Of a stretch of 64,000 nt of DNA, positions 1 to 8,104 are shown piece after piece. Origin of the DNA: an uncultured Parafilimonas sp. (lineage in GTDB: Bacteria; Bacteroidota; Bacteroidia; Chitinophagales; Chitinophagaceae); the NCBI GenBank assembly GCA_937892395.1, contig CALAGJ010000146.1, positions 11,581 through 75,580 on the forward strand, read 5' to 3'. The translations under genes were made by a program, and so were the position numbers. The notes beneath the pieces were generated by a model. That model did no database searches, had not been told where the DNA came from, and was given only the letters and a program-made list of their open reading frames with translations. Each line of letters begins with the position of its first letter. Position 1 is the first letter of the stretch.

Positions 1-794
1 AGTAATCCATCAGATAAATTTAAGAGATTTGAAACCGAAGCATTGTTGCTTATTTTTCTATCCATTAAAATATTTTCTGCATCTTCAATGATGAGTACAC
101 TGTTGGGATTATCAATCAAGAGTTGAATAAAATCCGGACTGGTAATATCACCTGCCACAGTGGGCGAAACAAACAGAATGCGTTTTTTAATTTTGCCAAT
201 CAAATAACGCAGATAAGTTGTTTTTCCTGTGCCAGGCAATCCATGTAGTAGCACAATACCTTTGTCTTTATCTTTCTTCAAACGCTTTGTAATTAATTCG
301 TCCACTGCTTTAAAATCTTCGTTATAAAATAGACTGATATCTAATCTTGTTTTTTTAACTTCTATCTGCTTCAATTCAAAGCCATAATTTGTTCTACTGA
401 TCAAATTCATTTCAAGCGACTTTCTCCGTTGAGGTTCTTTGAATTGCTGTACTGTATTGGTAATAGTGTTGATGAATTCCTGCTGGCTACCGTCATGATA
501 AATTGCACAATAATATTTATCAAATTCAAGCAGACATCCATTTTTCAACCGAAGGAAAGTTTCATCAAATGCGTATCCCTTTTTTGCTGTATCATAGCAT
601 CTGTAAGCATGTACCGATTCAATACAATCTGCAAACGCTTTATGCACAGCATGATATGCTTTTTCACCATCTATATTATTGATGAAATGTGCATTAGGCA
701 CTTTGCCATAGCAAAACATATAAAGTGATTTACCACAGAGAAATCCATTTTTGAAAATGCTTTCTGCTGTAATAATTTTTTGTTGTATGTCCAT
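1..794 (-). CDS. AAA+ ATPase, C-terminus cut by window edge
   Basis: An open minus-strand frame runs from an ATG at 794-792 to the window edge without a stop, giving about 264 residues. It carries a Walker A motif GLPGTGKT near residue 185 and a Walker B motif SVLIIEDAEN near residue 231, so it is a P-loop AAA+ ATPase. The first 150 residues resemble no domain I recognise. The part after Walker B, with a segment reading SNLLNLSDGLL, looks like Bcs1-type or phage-type AAA proteins. The RNase H-like gene ends 89 bp upstream on the same strand and the tRNA array lies beyond it, so one transcription unit is possible. The partner or substrate is unknown. The family call is firm and the role is not. 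Confidence 0.85.
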   Translation of the reverse strand, partial: MDIQQKIITAESIFKNGFLCGKSLYMFCYGKVPNAHFINNIDGEKAYHAVHKAFADCIESVHAYRCYDTAKKGYAFDETFLRLKNGCLLEFDKYYCAIYHDGSQQEFINTITNTVQQFKEPQRRKSLEMNLISRTNYGFELKQIEVKKTRLDISLFYNEDFKAVDELITKRLKKDKDKGIVLLHGLPGTGKTTYLRYLIGKIKKRILFVSPTVAGDITSPDFIQLLIDNPNSVLIIEDAENILMDRKISNNASVSNLLNLSDGL

Positions 795-883
795 AAAAAA
801 AATTTTCTTTTATTAATGATTTCTAATATTTTTTTGTGTTTCTATAGATGCATAGATCGATTAGGTATTTTAATTTTTAATCG

Positions 884-1372
884 CTACTGCACCATTTTAT
901 TGGCACAACTGGAGCTTGCAAATGCTAGGGGTTTAGCCTTGAATTCAAAACCCATTCCCACTATGTAACCCATCGCTTCTTTTAAAGCATCATTGCTTTT
1001 AAAATTTGGATTGGTATTGATGTCTGCATGCAGTTCCATATCCACACTATAGCGGCTGAATATGCTGCACAAAGGATAAGCCACTTCTATACTCTTTGCC
1101 ACTTCTGTTAGCATCCTTTCTTTTATGCTCATCCTTTGAGTAGTGGACTCGTTGTGTATATACATAAATCCTCCTTTGCCTTTTCTTATCAGCACAATTA
1201 CAGTGGCAAACTCAGTTTCAAGTCCTTTTACTTGGCTATCTGTACCAATACAAACTTTTATCTGATTGCCTTCAGCTATTTCCTTTGCAAGCCTCACTGT
1301 GATTTCCTCTGCAATAGTTGATTTTACTGATACTCCAGTAAGGCTCAACCACTGCCGTTGTTCTGTTTTCAT
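884..1372 (-). CDS. RNase H-like protein, YkuK/DUF458 family
   Basis: This 162-residue protein has the YkuK/DUF458 hallmark: a first beta strand ending in CIGTDSQVKG (residues 41-50) with an acidic residue, followed by a second strand ATVIVLIRKGKGG. A later HADIN segment could give another acidic residue of the RNase H fold. The length is typical for YkuK (about 160-170 aa). Biochemical activity of the family is poorly established, so nuclease function is inferred from fold. It sits between the truncated AAA+ gene and the tRNA array, all on the minus strand, and its start is only 29 bp from the last tRNA-like gene. That suggests a possible link to tRNA or nucleic-acid handling, but this is context only. 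Confidence 0.82.
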   Translation of the reverse strand: MKTEQRQWLSLTGVSVKSTIAEEITVRLAKEIAEGNQIKVCIGTDSQVKGLETEFATVIVLIRKGKGGFMYIHNESTTQRMSIKERMLTEVAKSIEVAYPLCSIFSRYSVDMELHADINTNPNFKSNDALKEAMGYIVGMGFEFKAKPLAFASSSCANKMVQ

Positions 1373-1400
1373 CTTCTTACATTTTACATTTTTACTCCTG

Positions 1401-1470
1401 CATGGGCTAAGAGATTTGAACCTTTATAAATTGTTTTAGAGACAACAATGTACCATTGCCTCAAACCCAT
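1401..1470 (-). tRNA. tRNA-like gene with CUA (amber-reading) anticodon
   Basis: On the minus strand a 7-bp acceptor stem (ATGGGTT with AGCCCAT, one wobble) encloses a T arm with loop TTCAAAT (one mismatch in the stem). The anticodon stem GTTGT/ACAAT has a 7-nt loop CTCTAAA. This puts U at 33, A at 37 and CUA at 34-36, which would read UAG. The D stem is poor, with two mismatches in either register. A competing fold pairs six bases (ATTGTT/AACAAT) around an 8-nt loop, so the anticodon is not certain. CCA is not encoded. It is the last gene of the array, 6 nt from tRNA-Phe. It could be a functional suppressor, a degenerate tRNA or a decayed copy. Confidence 0.5.
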
Positions 1471-1476
1471 AATGAG

Positions 1477-1549
1477 TGGTGCCCCAAGGAATTGAACCTT
1501 GATATCCGGTATTTCACTCCGGTGCATCTATCCATTCTGCCAAAGCACC
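1477..1549 (-). tRNA. tRNA-Phe(GAA)
   Basis: The 73-nt minus-strand gene has acceptor GGTGCTT/GGGCACC with discriminator A73, D stem GCAG/ATGC, and T arm CAAGG-TTCAATT-CCTTG with full pairing. The anticodon loop GTGAAAT gives GAA between U33 and A37, on a stem with an A31-A39 mismatch. CCA is not encoded. The mismatch and the GTGAAAT loop differ from ordinary bacterial tRNA-Phe. Confidence 0.82.
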
Positions 1550-1609
1550 ATATCTATTTTTTATGAGACAGTCATGAACTATTCATGCTGATTCATTCAT
1601 TAATATTTG

Positions 1610-1683
1610 AGTCCTGCAGAAGATTCGAACTTCTTTATTCCGGGTTGCAGCCGGACGCATACTGCCATGTCTGCCAACAGGAC
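1610..1683 (-). tRNA. tRNA-Cys(GCA)
   Basis: This 74-nt gene has acceptor GTCCTGT/GCAGGAC, D stem GCAG/ATGC, anticodon stem TCCGG/CCGGA and T arm AGAAG-TTCGAAT-CTTCT. The loop CTGCAAC gives anticodon GCA. The discriminator is U73, the known identity base of tRNA-Cys. It is one of the best-formed members of the array. CCA is not encoded. Confidence 0.9.
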
Positions 1684-1691
1684 TTTTTGTG

Positions 1692-1763
1692 CGGATGAAA
1701 AAGGATTTGAACCTATAGCCTTTGGTTTAACAAACCATTGCTCTACCTTTGAGCTATTCATCC
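1692..1763 (-). tRNA. tRNA-Asn(GTT)
   Basis: The 72-nt gene has acceptor GGATGAA/TTCATCC, a full D stem GCTC/GAGC, and loop TTGTTAA giving anticodon GTT with U33 and A37. The discriminator is G73, as expected for tRNA-Asn. The T stem has one mismatch and the anticodon stem only four pairs. It lies 8 nt from tRNA-Cys. CCA is not encoded. Confidence 0.85.
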
Positions 1764-1842
1764 GAAAGATTGTTTTATTACAGATACCATTAATCATGCA
1801 TAGCTTCATAAAATATGATATCAACATAAGATTAAAATTTTG

Positions 1843-1918
1843 TTGGCCCGGTGAGACTCGAACTCACAACTCCCGGTGTAAAAGACCGATACTCTGAAAC
1901 CAATTGAGTTACGAACCA
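1843..1918 (-). tRNA. tRNA-Lys(TTT)
   Basis: The 76-nt gene has acceptor TGGTTCG/CGGGCCA, D stem ACTC/GAGT, anticodon stem TCGGT/ACCGG and T arm GTGAG-TTCGAGT-CTCAC. The loop CTTTTAC gives anticodon TTT and the discriminator is A73, both normal for Lys. The acceptor starts with a T1-A72 pair instead of the usual G1-C72. CCA is not encoded. Confidence 0.88.
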
Positions 1919-2060
1919 GTATAACATGCTAAAAAGTATTTGGACGCTATCAAATTTTTTGGACATAATTTTTGGGCTTCGCCTCATGAATGATCTTTGT
2001 TTTATTATATCATATCAATTTGCATTTATATACTTTCATTTATTTTTTTCTACTCCATTG

Positions 2061-2133
2061 TAAGCCTGAACAGATTCGAACTGTTACTGAATAGTTTCTA
2101 AAACTATTGCCTCTGCCGTTGGGCTACAGACTC
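2061..2133 (-). tRNA. short tRNA with anticodon TAG (Leu CUA codon)
   Basis: The 73-nt gene has acceptor GAGTCTG/CAGGCTT (two wobbles), a GCC/GGC D stem, a fully paired anticodon stem ATAGT/ACTAT and T arm AACAG-TTCGAAT-CTGTT. The loop TTTAGAA gives anticodon 5'-UAG-3', which reads CUA or CUN leucine codons. Bacterial tRNA-Leu is normally class II with a long variable arm, but here that region is only five bases. Amino-acid identity is therefore uncertain. The gene itself is well formed. Confidence 0.72.
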
Positions 2134-2142
2134 GTGTAACTG

Positions 2143-2215
2143 TTGGCCTGATTGGATTTGAACCAATACTATTTTGCGTATAAGGCAACTGCTTTTACCA
2201 TTAAGCTACAGACCA
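2143..2215 (-). tRNA. tRNA-Ile(TAT)
   Basis: The 73-nt gene has acceptor TGGTCTG/CAGGCCA, D stem GCTT/AAGC and a perfect T arm ATTGG-TTCAAAT-CCAAT. The loop CTTATAC gives anticodon UAU with U33 and A37, reading AUA isoleucine. Most bacteria read AUA with a lysidine-modified CAU tRNA, so UAU is rare and more typical of phages and a few small genomes. The top pair of the anticodon stem is mismatched. CCA is not encoded. Confidence 0.78.
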
Positions 2216-2223
2216 GTTTATGC

Positions 2224-2296
2224 AGGCTTAAAGGGTTTGAAACCACATACCCACTACATATAGGTTGAAATATGCAAACCCATTTATCGCTAAGCC
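2224..2296 (-). tRNA. degenerate tRNA-like element, possibly Leu(CAA)
   Basis: GGCTTAG at the 5' side pairs fully with TTAAGCC at the 3' side, giving a 73-nt unit that matches its neighbours in length and spacing. Inside it, the D arm GCGA/TTGC and a CATAT/ATATG anticodon stem can be drawn. That loop has eight bases (TTCAACCT, apparent anticodon CAA after U33), and the T arm around GGTTTCAAACC pairs badly in every register tried. It is either a decayed tRNA or one with a non-standard fold. Confidence 0.4.
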
Positions 2297-2302
2297 ATGA
2301 CT

Positions 2303-2396
2303 GTACGGTTTTCAGATTTGAACTGAATTCGATCAAGCACTATTTACCTTTAAGAAATAAAGGGGAATGATCATGTTGCCATTACACCAAACCGTA
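2303..2396 (-). tRNA. 94-nt tRNA-like gene with insert in anticodon arm
   Basis: The outer parts are canonical: acceptor TACGGTT/AACCGTA with seven pairs, D arm GTGT-AATGGCA-ACAT and T arm TTCAG-TTCAAAT-CTGAA with five pairs. Between the D and T arms lie 45 nt instead of about 22. GATCA and TGATC pair as an anticodon stem but enclose 35 nt, which contain an internal hairpin CCTTT-ATTTCTT-AAAGG. Removing 25 nt after TT would leave loop TTGTGCT (anticodon GUG), and C73 is present, both His-like; but this splice is a guess. Read without splicing, the inner hairpin shows UUC. CCA is not encoded. Confidence 0.55.
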
Positions 2397-2398
2397 TT

Positions 2399-2471
2399 GG
2401 TTGTCTCCGGGAATCGAACCCTGTTGTCCGCATGCACAGTGCGGTGCTTTACCAAATAAGCTAAAGACAAC
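2399..2471 (-). tRNA. tRNA-His(GTG)
   Basis: The 73-nt gene has acceptor GTTGTCT/AGACAAC, D stem GCTT/AAGC and anticodon stem CCGCA/TGCGG. The loop CTGTGCA gives anticodon GTG, and C73 fits tRNA-His. Three bases (TTA) instead of two separate the acceptor and D stems, and position 37 is C rather than a purine. The expected G-1 opposite C73 is not encoded in the simplest register. Only 2 nt separate it from the 94-nt gene downstream. Confidence 0.78.
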
Positions 2472-2552
2472 GTATGAATATCAAGTCTGTAATTGAGTGT
2501 GCATACTCAGCTTCTGATTCAATAATGCAAAAATTTGTAACACCATATTCTG

Positions 2553-2624
2553 CGGTTCGTATGGGATTTGAACCCATAGCAGCAGATAGACAATCTGCCA
2601 TGTTTGCCATTACACTAACGAACC
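2553..2624 (-). tRNA. tRNA-Asp(GTC)
   Basis: The 72-nt gene has acceptor GGTTCGT/ACGAACC, D stem GTGT/ACAT, anticodon stem GCAGA/TCTGC and T arm ATGGG-TTCAAAT-CCCAT, all paired. The loop TTGTCTA gives anticodon GTC and the discriminator is G73, as expected for Asp. Position 37 is U, where a purine is nearly universal. CCA is not encoded. Confidence 0.84.
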
Positions 2625-2703
2625 ATTGAACTATAATCGAACTGCAAATTCACTATTCTATAACTGATGAAAATGCTCTATTCATTTATACTTTAAATTG
2701 CTG

Positions 2704-2775
2704 TATAGCAGACAGGACTCGAACCTGTAGCCTCTCCGTTCCAGGCGGAGTATCCAACCATTGGAATGCTGCTAT
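2704..2775 (-). tRNA. tRNA-Pro(TGG)
   Basis: The 72-nt gene has acceptor ATAGCAG/CTGCTAT, anticodon stem CTCCG/CGGAG and T arm ACAGG-TTCGAGT-CCTGT, all fully paired, with A73. The loop CCTGGAA gives anticodon UGG but has C at position 33, and position 8 is also C rather than U. Both break near-universal rules. It is the first gene of the array in the direction of transcription. Confidence 0.78.
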
Positions 2776-2804
2776 ATTTTTTAAAAAACTTCTTTTATAA
2801 ATGT

Positions 2805-2824
2805 CCCCGCTGCAACTAACGGGG
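2805..2824. terminator. GC-rich hairpin upstream of tRNA array
   Basis: CCCCG at 2805-2809 pairs with CGGGG at 2820-2824 around a 10-nt loop. No long T run follows directly, so termination is less certain than for the next hairpin. Confidence 0.4.
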
Positions 2825-2920
2825 ATCACTTATCTCCTTCTGCACCTAATATTCTTTGCAATCATTTTGTATGTGAATGATTTGCTTGGAATACTTTTTA
2901 ATACGAATTGAATACAATAA

Positions 2921-2949
2921 AAAACCCGGTCTGTTTTGACCGGGCTTTT
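2921..2949. terminator. bidirectional intrinsic terminator
   Basis: CCCGGTC (2925-2931) pairs with GACCGGG (2938-2944) around TGTTTT, with an A run on the left and a T run on the right. The form fits factor-independent termination in both directions. Confidence 0.7.
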
Positions 2950-3278
2950 ACTCATGCATAATGATTTTATGTATGTATATAAACCGGTCGTGTATGATGG
3001 AGATCATTTTTATTGCCTATAAAAAATGCAATTGCTTTATGCTGTGCATAACAATAGCATCCGGGGTATGATTTTTGATCAAACCTGCTACTATTTAATT
3101 GTATATGTCGTAAGTAACTCAGCATTTTATTTTTTAATTTACTATAGATTCAAAATAATTATTTATACATAAAATTGGATTAATTTTTTTTGGATGATTT
3201 GAAAAATATATTTTCTCTTCATCCTATTTTCATTCTAAACCAATTTGCTAAAACCTTTGCTATTGCTGCATTTAAACA

Positions 3279-3301
3279 AAAACCCCGGCGTTTTGCCGGG
3301 G
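3279..3301. terminator. GC-rich hairpin, probable terminator
   Basis: CCCCGGC (3283-3289) pairs with GCCGGGG (3295-3301) around GTTTT. An A run precedes it, so on the minus strand the hairpin is followed by a T run. Confidence 0.6.
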
Positions 3302-3736
3302 CTGTTATATGGAATGAGTTATAAACTTATTCTGTAAAATAACATGCCCGGCAATCAGTATAGTCCACTCTGGGACTAAACCAATTTAATGCGATATGTG
3401 ATATTTGTTTATGCATTTTTTTATTGCTGTGCAAAGATGAAAGTATTTAAATGATGTTACCAAATTTATTTTCATTTTTTTTTAAAAAAAATTTACAGCA
3501 CCAAAAATTCGACAAAAAAAAGTTTGTATAAATTTCATCCATGCGAATTTTTTGAACAAAAAAACTGATTTAAATTAAAAATATTTTACTTCATTTTTTT
3601 TTAAGAAAATGAATATCACGAACTGATAAGAGAAAAAGTGATGCGAGCTGTAATATTAAATGAAAAGCATAGCATAAAATGGTACCTTTAGATGTGTATT
3701 ATACTATCCAAAATTTGCAGAGCAAATATTTGTTTG

Positions 3737-3770
3737 CAAAAAGAAGCTCGCTTATTGCGAGCTTCTTTTT
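3737..3770 (-). terminator. eno intrinsic terminator
   Basis: AAGAAGCTCGC (3741-3751) pairs with GCGAGCTTCTT (3757-3767) around TTATT, flanked by A and T runs. It lies about 75 bp past the eno stop on the minus strand. Confidence 0.8.
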
Positions 3771-3845
3771 CTAAAAATTTCTACAGATAAATGTGTAGAA
3801 ATTTTATTTTATAGATTGCAATTAGCAATCAATGTTATTCTTTTT

Positions 3846-5184
<1,339 letters not shown>

Positions 5185-5379
5185 GGGCTTTGTTTTCATG
5201 CATCAGCTGCATCATCGAGTAAAAATTTGTAGGCTGCTGCCAATTATATTTAGAAATTGCAAACCTGTATTTCTGTGTATAGGATTTAGATGATAAGCTG
5301 TTACCCTTAAATTATCATGCCCACTCTAATTCTCTTTTTCCAAAATCCTATTCCTTAAATTCGCAGCCAATTTTTGAAT

Positions 5380-7800
5380 ATGCGCATTTCCTATAATTGG
5401 TTACATAATTATTTACCTGAAACAATAGCACCGGAAAAACTTTCTAAAATCCTTACTTCAATTGGTCTTGAGGTAGAAAGTGTAGAGCAGTATCATGAAG
5501 TGAAAGGAAATCTAAATGGGGTAGTAATAGGTGAAGTAAAAACCTGCGAAAAACATCCTGATGCAGATAGATTAAAAATTACAACAATACTTATAGGTCA
5601 GTTAGAACCGCTCCAGATTGTATGCGGCGCTAACAATGTAGCTGTTGGGCAAAAAGTTGTAGTGGCACTTTCTGGTACAACTTTATATCCAATAAATGGC
5701 GATGCACTTACACTAAAGCAAGTAAAAATTAGAGGTGTAGAAAGTAATGGGATGATATGTGCTGAAGACGAGTTAGGATTGGGCAATAGCCATGACGGCA
5801 TTATGGTATTGCCAGATGATACAGTGCCAGGTACACCTGCCTCAGAATATTTTAAACTATATTCCGACTATATTTTTGAAATAGGACTTACTCCAAATAG
5901 AATGGATGCTATGAGCCATATTGGTGTAGCTAAAGATGTATGTGCATGGCTGAGCCACCACAATAAACAATCAGCAAAACCAAAGCTTCCTTTTCAAAAT
6001 ATAAAAGGAGAAGGGGCGAAAGCACCCGAAATAAAAGTTGCCGTACAGGATACAATTGCATGCCCACGATATTCAGGTATGGTGCTCACGAATATTAAGG
6101 TAAAAGAATCTCCAAAATGGCTACAGGATTATTTAAAATGCATTGGCCTGCGGCCAATTAATAACATCGTAGATATTACAAATTTCATTTTACAAGAAAC
6201 TGGTCAGCCACTCCATGCATTTGATTTGGACAAAATAAATGGTCATGAAATCATCATACAAACATTGCCCGAAGGGACACCATTTATTTGCTTAGATGAA
6301 AAAGAAAGAAAATTAACAGCCGCAGATTTGATGATATGTGATGCGGAAAAACCTATGTGTATCGGTGGGGTATTTGGTGGGTTAAACAGTGGGGTAACAG
6401 AGCAAACAAAAAGTATCTTTTTAGAAAGTGCCTGTTTTAGTACCTTTACTATTCGTAAATCATCCATACATCATGCCCTCAGAACCGAGGCGGCCATTCG
6501 ATTTGAAAAAGGAACGGATATTTCTCAAACAGTTATTGTGGCTAAAAGAGCTGCACAATTGATGATTGAATTAGCAGATGGTGTATGGGATGGAAATATA
6601 ACCGATATTTATCCGCAACCTGCGGAAAAAAAGCAAATAAGTATTAAATACCATTATCTCAAAAAAATAAGTGGTAAAAATTATCATCCCGATGCAATAA
6701 AAAATATACTAGAGCATTTGGGTTTTGAATTGATTAAAGAAGGCATTGACGAAATAAGAGTTGCTGCTCCTTTTTATAAACCAGACATTAGCCTGCCGGC
6801 AGATATTGCCGAAGAAATACTTCGCATAGATGGTTTAGATAATATTGAAATTCCGGATAGTGTGCAACTTACTCCCTCAGGTGGTCATAATTATCGAATT
6901 GAACTAAAGGAAAAACTTGGCCAAGCACTTACTGGCATGGGCTTTACAGAAATAATTTGTAATTCAATTACTAACAGCAAGTACTATGATGAAACAATAC
7001 TTTCTTCTACAGTCAGAATGATGAATAGTCTAAGTTCTGAATTGGATATCATGAGGCCCTCCATGCTTGAGCCACAATTAGAAACCATCAATTATAATAT
7101 CAACAGAAAAAATACAGACCTTAAATTATTTGAATATGGAAATACATATTCCGTTACAGGTGTAGGAAAATATATAGAAAATCATCAACTGAGTATTTGT
7201 ATAACCGGCAATAATCATGGTGTGCATTGGCAAGAAAAACCACAGTCTGTCGGCATCTTTTATGCAAAGGGTATTGTTGGTCAGTTGCTTGCATTGTGTG
7301 GTATCTCAAATTTTATATTCAAAAAAAATGATGCATCTGTATCAGCAAATTTTGATATCTATTTTGGTAAAATAATGCTTGGAAATATTGCTGTAGTTGC
7401 TTCCAACCGTAGGGAGCTTTTTGGCATAAATCAAGAAGTAATTTGGATTAATATTTATTTTGATCAATTGTGCCAATTGACAGAAAAGTTTAAAATTATT
7501 TATAAACCAGTCTCTAAGTTTATGTCCGTTGATAGGGATATTTCTATGTTGATTGACAAACAAATTTCGTTTGAACAAATTGAAAAGGAGTTATACGGAA
7601 GTGCTGTAAATGGACTAACTGGAATTAGTTTATTTGATGTTTTTGAAAGTGATAAAATTGGAAACGACAAGAAATCATTGGCCATAAGATGTACTTTTCA
7701 AAATGAAGAGAAAACTTTAACTGAAAAGGAGATAGAATCTGCTATGCAAAAAGTCAGACAAAGGCTTGAGGGAAAACTACATGCAGAAATAAGAAAATAA
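5380..7800 (+). CDS. pheT: phenylalanyl-tRNA synthetase beta subunit
   Basis: PheT is the large subunit of the alpha2-beta2 synthetase that charges tRNA-Phe. The 806-residue protein starts MRISYNWLHNYLPE; a TTG two codons earlier is in frame but less likely. In order it has a tRNA-binding OB fold (about 40-150), the B3/B4 editing region (about 215-400), a B5 domain (about 405-475), the catalytic-like core, and an FDX-ACB anticodon-binding domain in the last 95 residues. Length is normal for Bacteroidota. A possible -7 box TAAATTCG lies at 5356-5363. pheS is not adjacent. The next gene starts 10 bp downstream. Confidence 0.97.
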   Translation: MRISYNWLHNYLPETIAPEKLSKILTSIGLEVESVEQYHEVKGNLNGVVIGEVKTCEKHPDADRLKITTILIGQLEPLQIVCGANNVAVGQKVVVALSGTTLYPINGDALTLKQVKIRGVESNGMICAEDELGLGNSHDGIMVLPDDTVPGTPASEYFKLYSDYIFEIGLTPNRMDAMSHIGVAKDVCAWLSHHNKQSAKPKLPFQNIKGEGAKAPEIKVAVQDTIACPRYSGMVLTNIKVKESPKWLQDYLKCIGLRPINNIVDITNFILQETGQPLHAFDLDKINGHEIIIQTLPEGTPFICLDEKERKLTAADLMICDAEKPMCIGGVFGGLNSGVTEQTKSIFLESACFSTFTIRKSSIHHALRTEAAIRFEKGTDISQTVIVAKRAAQLMIELADGVWDGNITDIYPQPAEKKQISIKYHYLKKISGKNYHPDAIKNILEHLGFELIKEGIDEIRVAAPFYKPDISLPADIAEEILRIDGLDNIEIPDSVQLTPSGGHNYRIELKEKLGQALTGMGFTEIICNSITNSKYYDETILSSTVRMMNSLSSELDIMRPSMLEPQLETINYNINRKNTDLKLFEYGNTYSVTGVGKYIENHQLSICITGNNHGVHWQEKPQSVGIFYAKGIVGQLLALCGISNFIFKKNDASVSANFDIYFGKIMLGNIAVVASNRRELFGINQEVIWINIYFDQLCQLTEKFKIIYKPVSKFMSVDRDISMLIDKQISFEQIEKELYGSAVNGLTGISLFDVFESDKIGNDKKSLAIRCTFQNEEKTLTEKEIESAMQKVRQRLEGKLHAEIRK

Positions 7801-7810
7801 TATTGAACTT

Positions 7811-8104
7811 ATGCCTTCGGCGATAAAAGAAAATATTGAGCAATTACAAGTAATGGTATCAACACTGCTGAAACAGTTGCATGCAGTTCAAAATGAGCAT
7901 AAAAAACTTAAACTAAAGCACGAAGCAGTTCTGCACCAAATGGATCAACTAAATATTGAAAAGGAACAATGGATGCAAAAATCAACTGCATTATCATCCG
8001 GCGTAAAAAATTTGCCGGAGGCAGATAAAAAAGCTCTGCAAAAAAAAATTGATAGTTATCTTTCAGCCATTGATAAATGCCTTTTGGCACTTAATGCAAA
8101 ATGA
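7811..8104 (+). CDS. small coiled-coil protein, ZapB-like
   Basis: This 97-residue protein is almost entirely predicted coiled coil, with regular leucines and many Lys, Gln and Glu residues. It begins MPSAIKENIEQLQ and ends with a helix KKIDSYLSAIDKCLLALNAK. It overlaps zapA by 4 nt, so the two are translationally coupled. Position next to zapA and a ZapB-like size suggest a division-associated coiled coil, but sequence alone cannot show homology to ZapB. Confidence 0.75.
   Translation: MPSAIKENIEQLQVMVSTLLKQLHAVQNEHKKLKLKHEAVLHQMDQLNIEKEQWMQKSTALSSGVKNLPEADKKALQKKIDSYLSAIDKCLLALNAK

Larger units (their letters stand above)
2776..3845. other. gene-free AT-rich region with several hairpins
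   Basis: No convincing protein gene is seen in this stretch of about 1.07 kb between the tRNA array and eno. It contains three GC-rich hairpins (2805-2824, 2925-2944, 3283-3301), a weaker one at 3053-3092, the eno terminator, and a second A+T hairpin at about 3777-3804. The part from 3400 to 3720 is strongly AT-rich with homopolymer runs. A small RNA gene is possible but no known family was recognised. Confidence 0.6.

Noticed and set aside
429..728. Plus-strand open frame of 99 codons
   Set aside because: It lies opposite the AAA+ ATPase, whose minus-strand reading has Walker motifs and a continuous frame.
1401..1470. Idea that the genome as a whole reads TAG as sense
   Set aside because: Seven normal-length genes in the window end in TAG with the family-typical C-terminus just before it.
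1600..1897. Open frames of 75-96 codons on both strands
   Set aside because: They run through the tRNA-Cys, tRNA-Asn and tRNA-Lys genes and have no protein-like pattern.
3341..3390. Possible further tRNA around AGTCC/GGGACT
   Set aside because: A short hairpin only; no acceptor stem, T arm or anticodon arm can be drawn.
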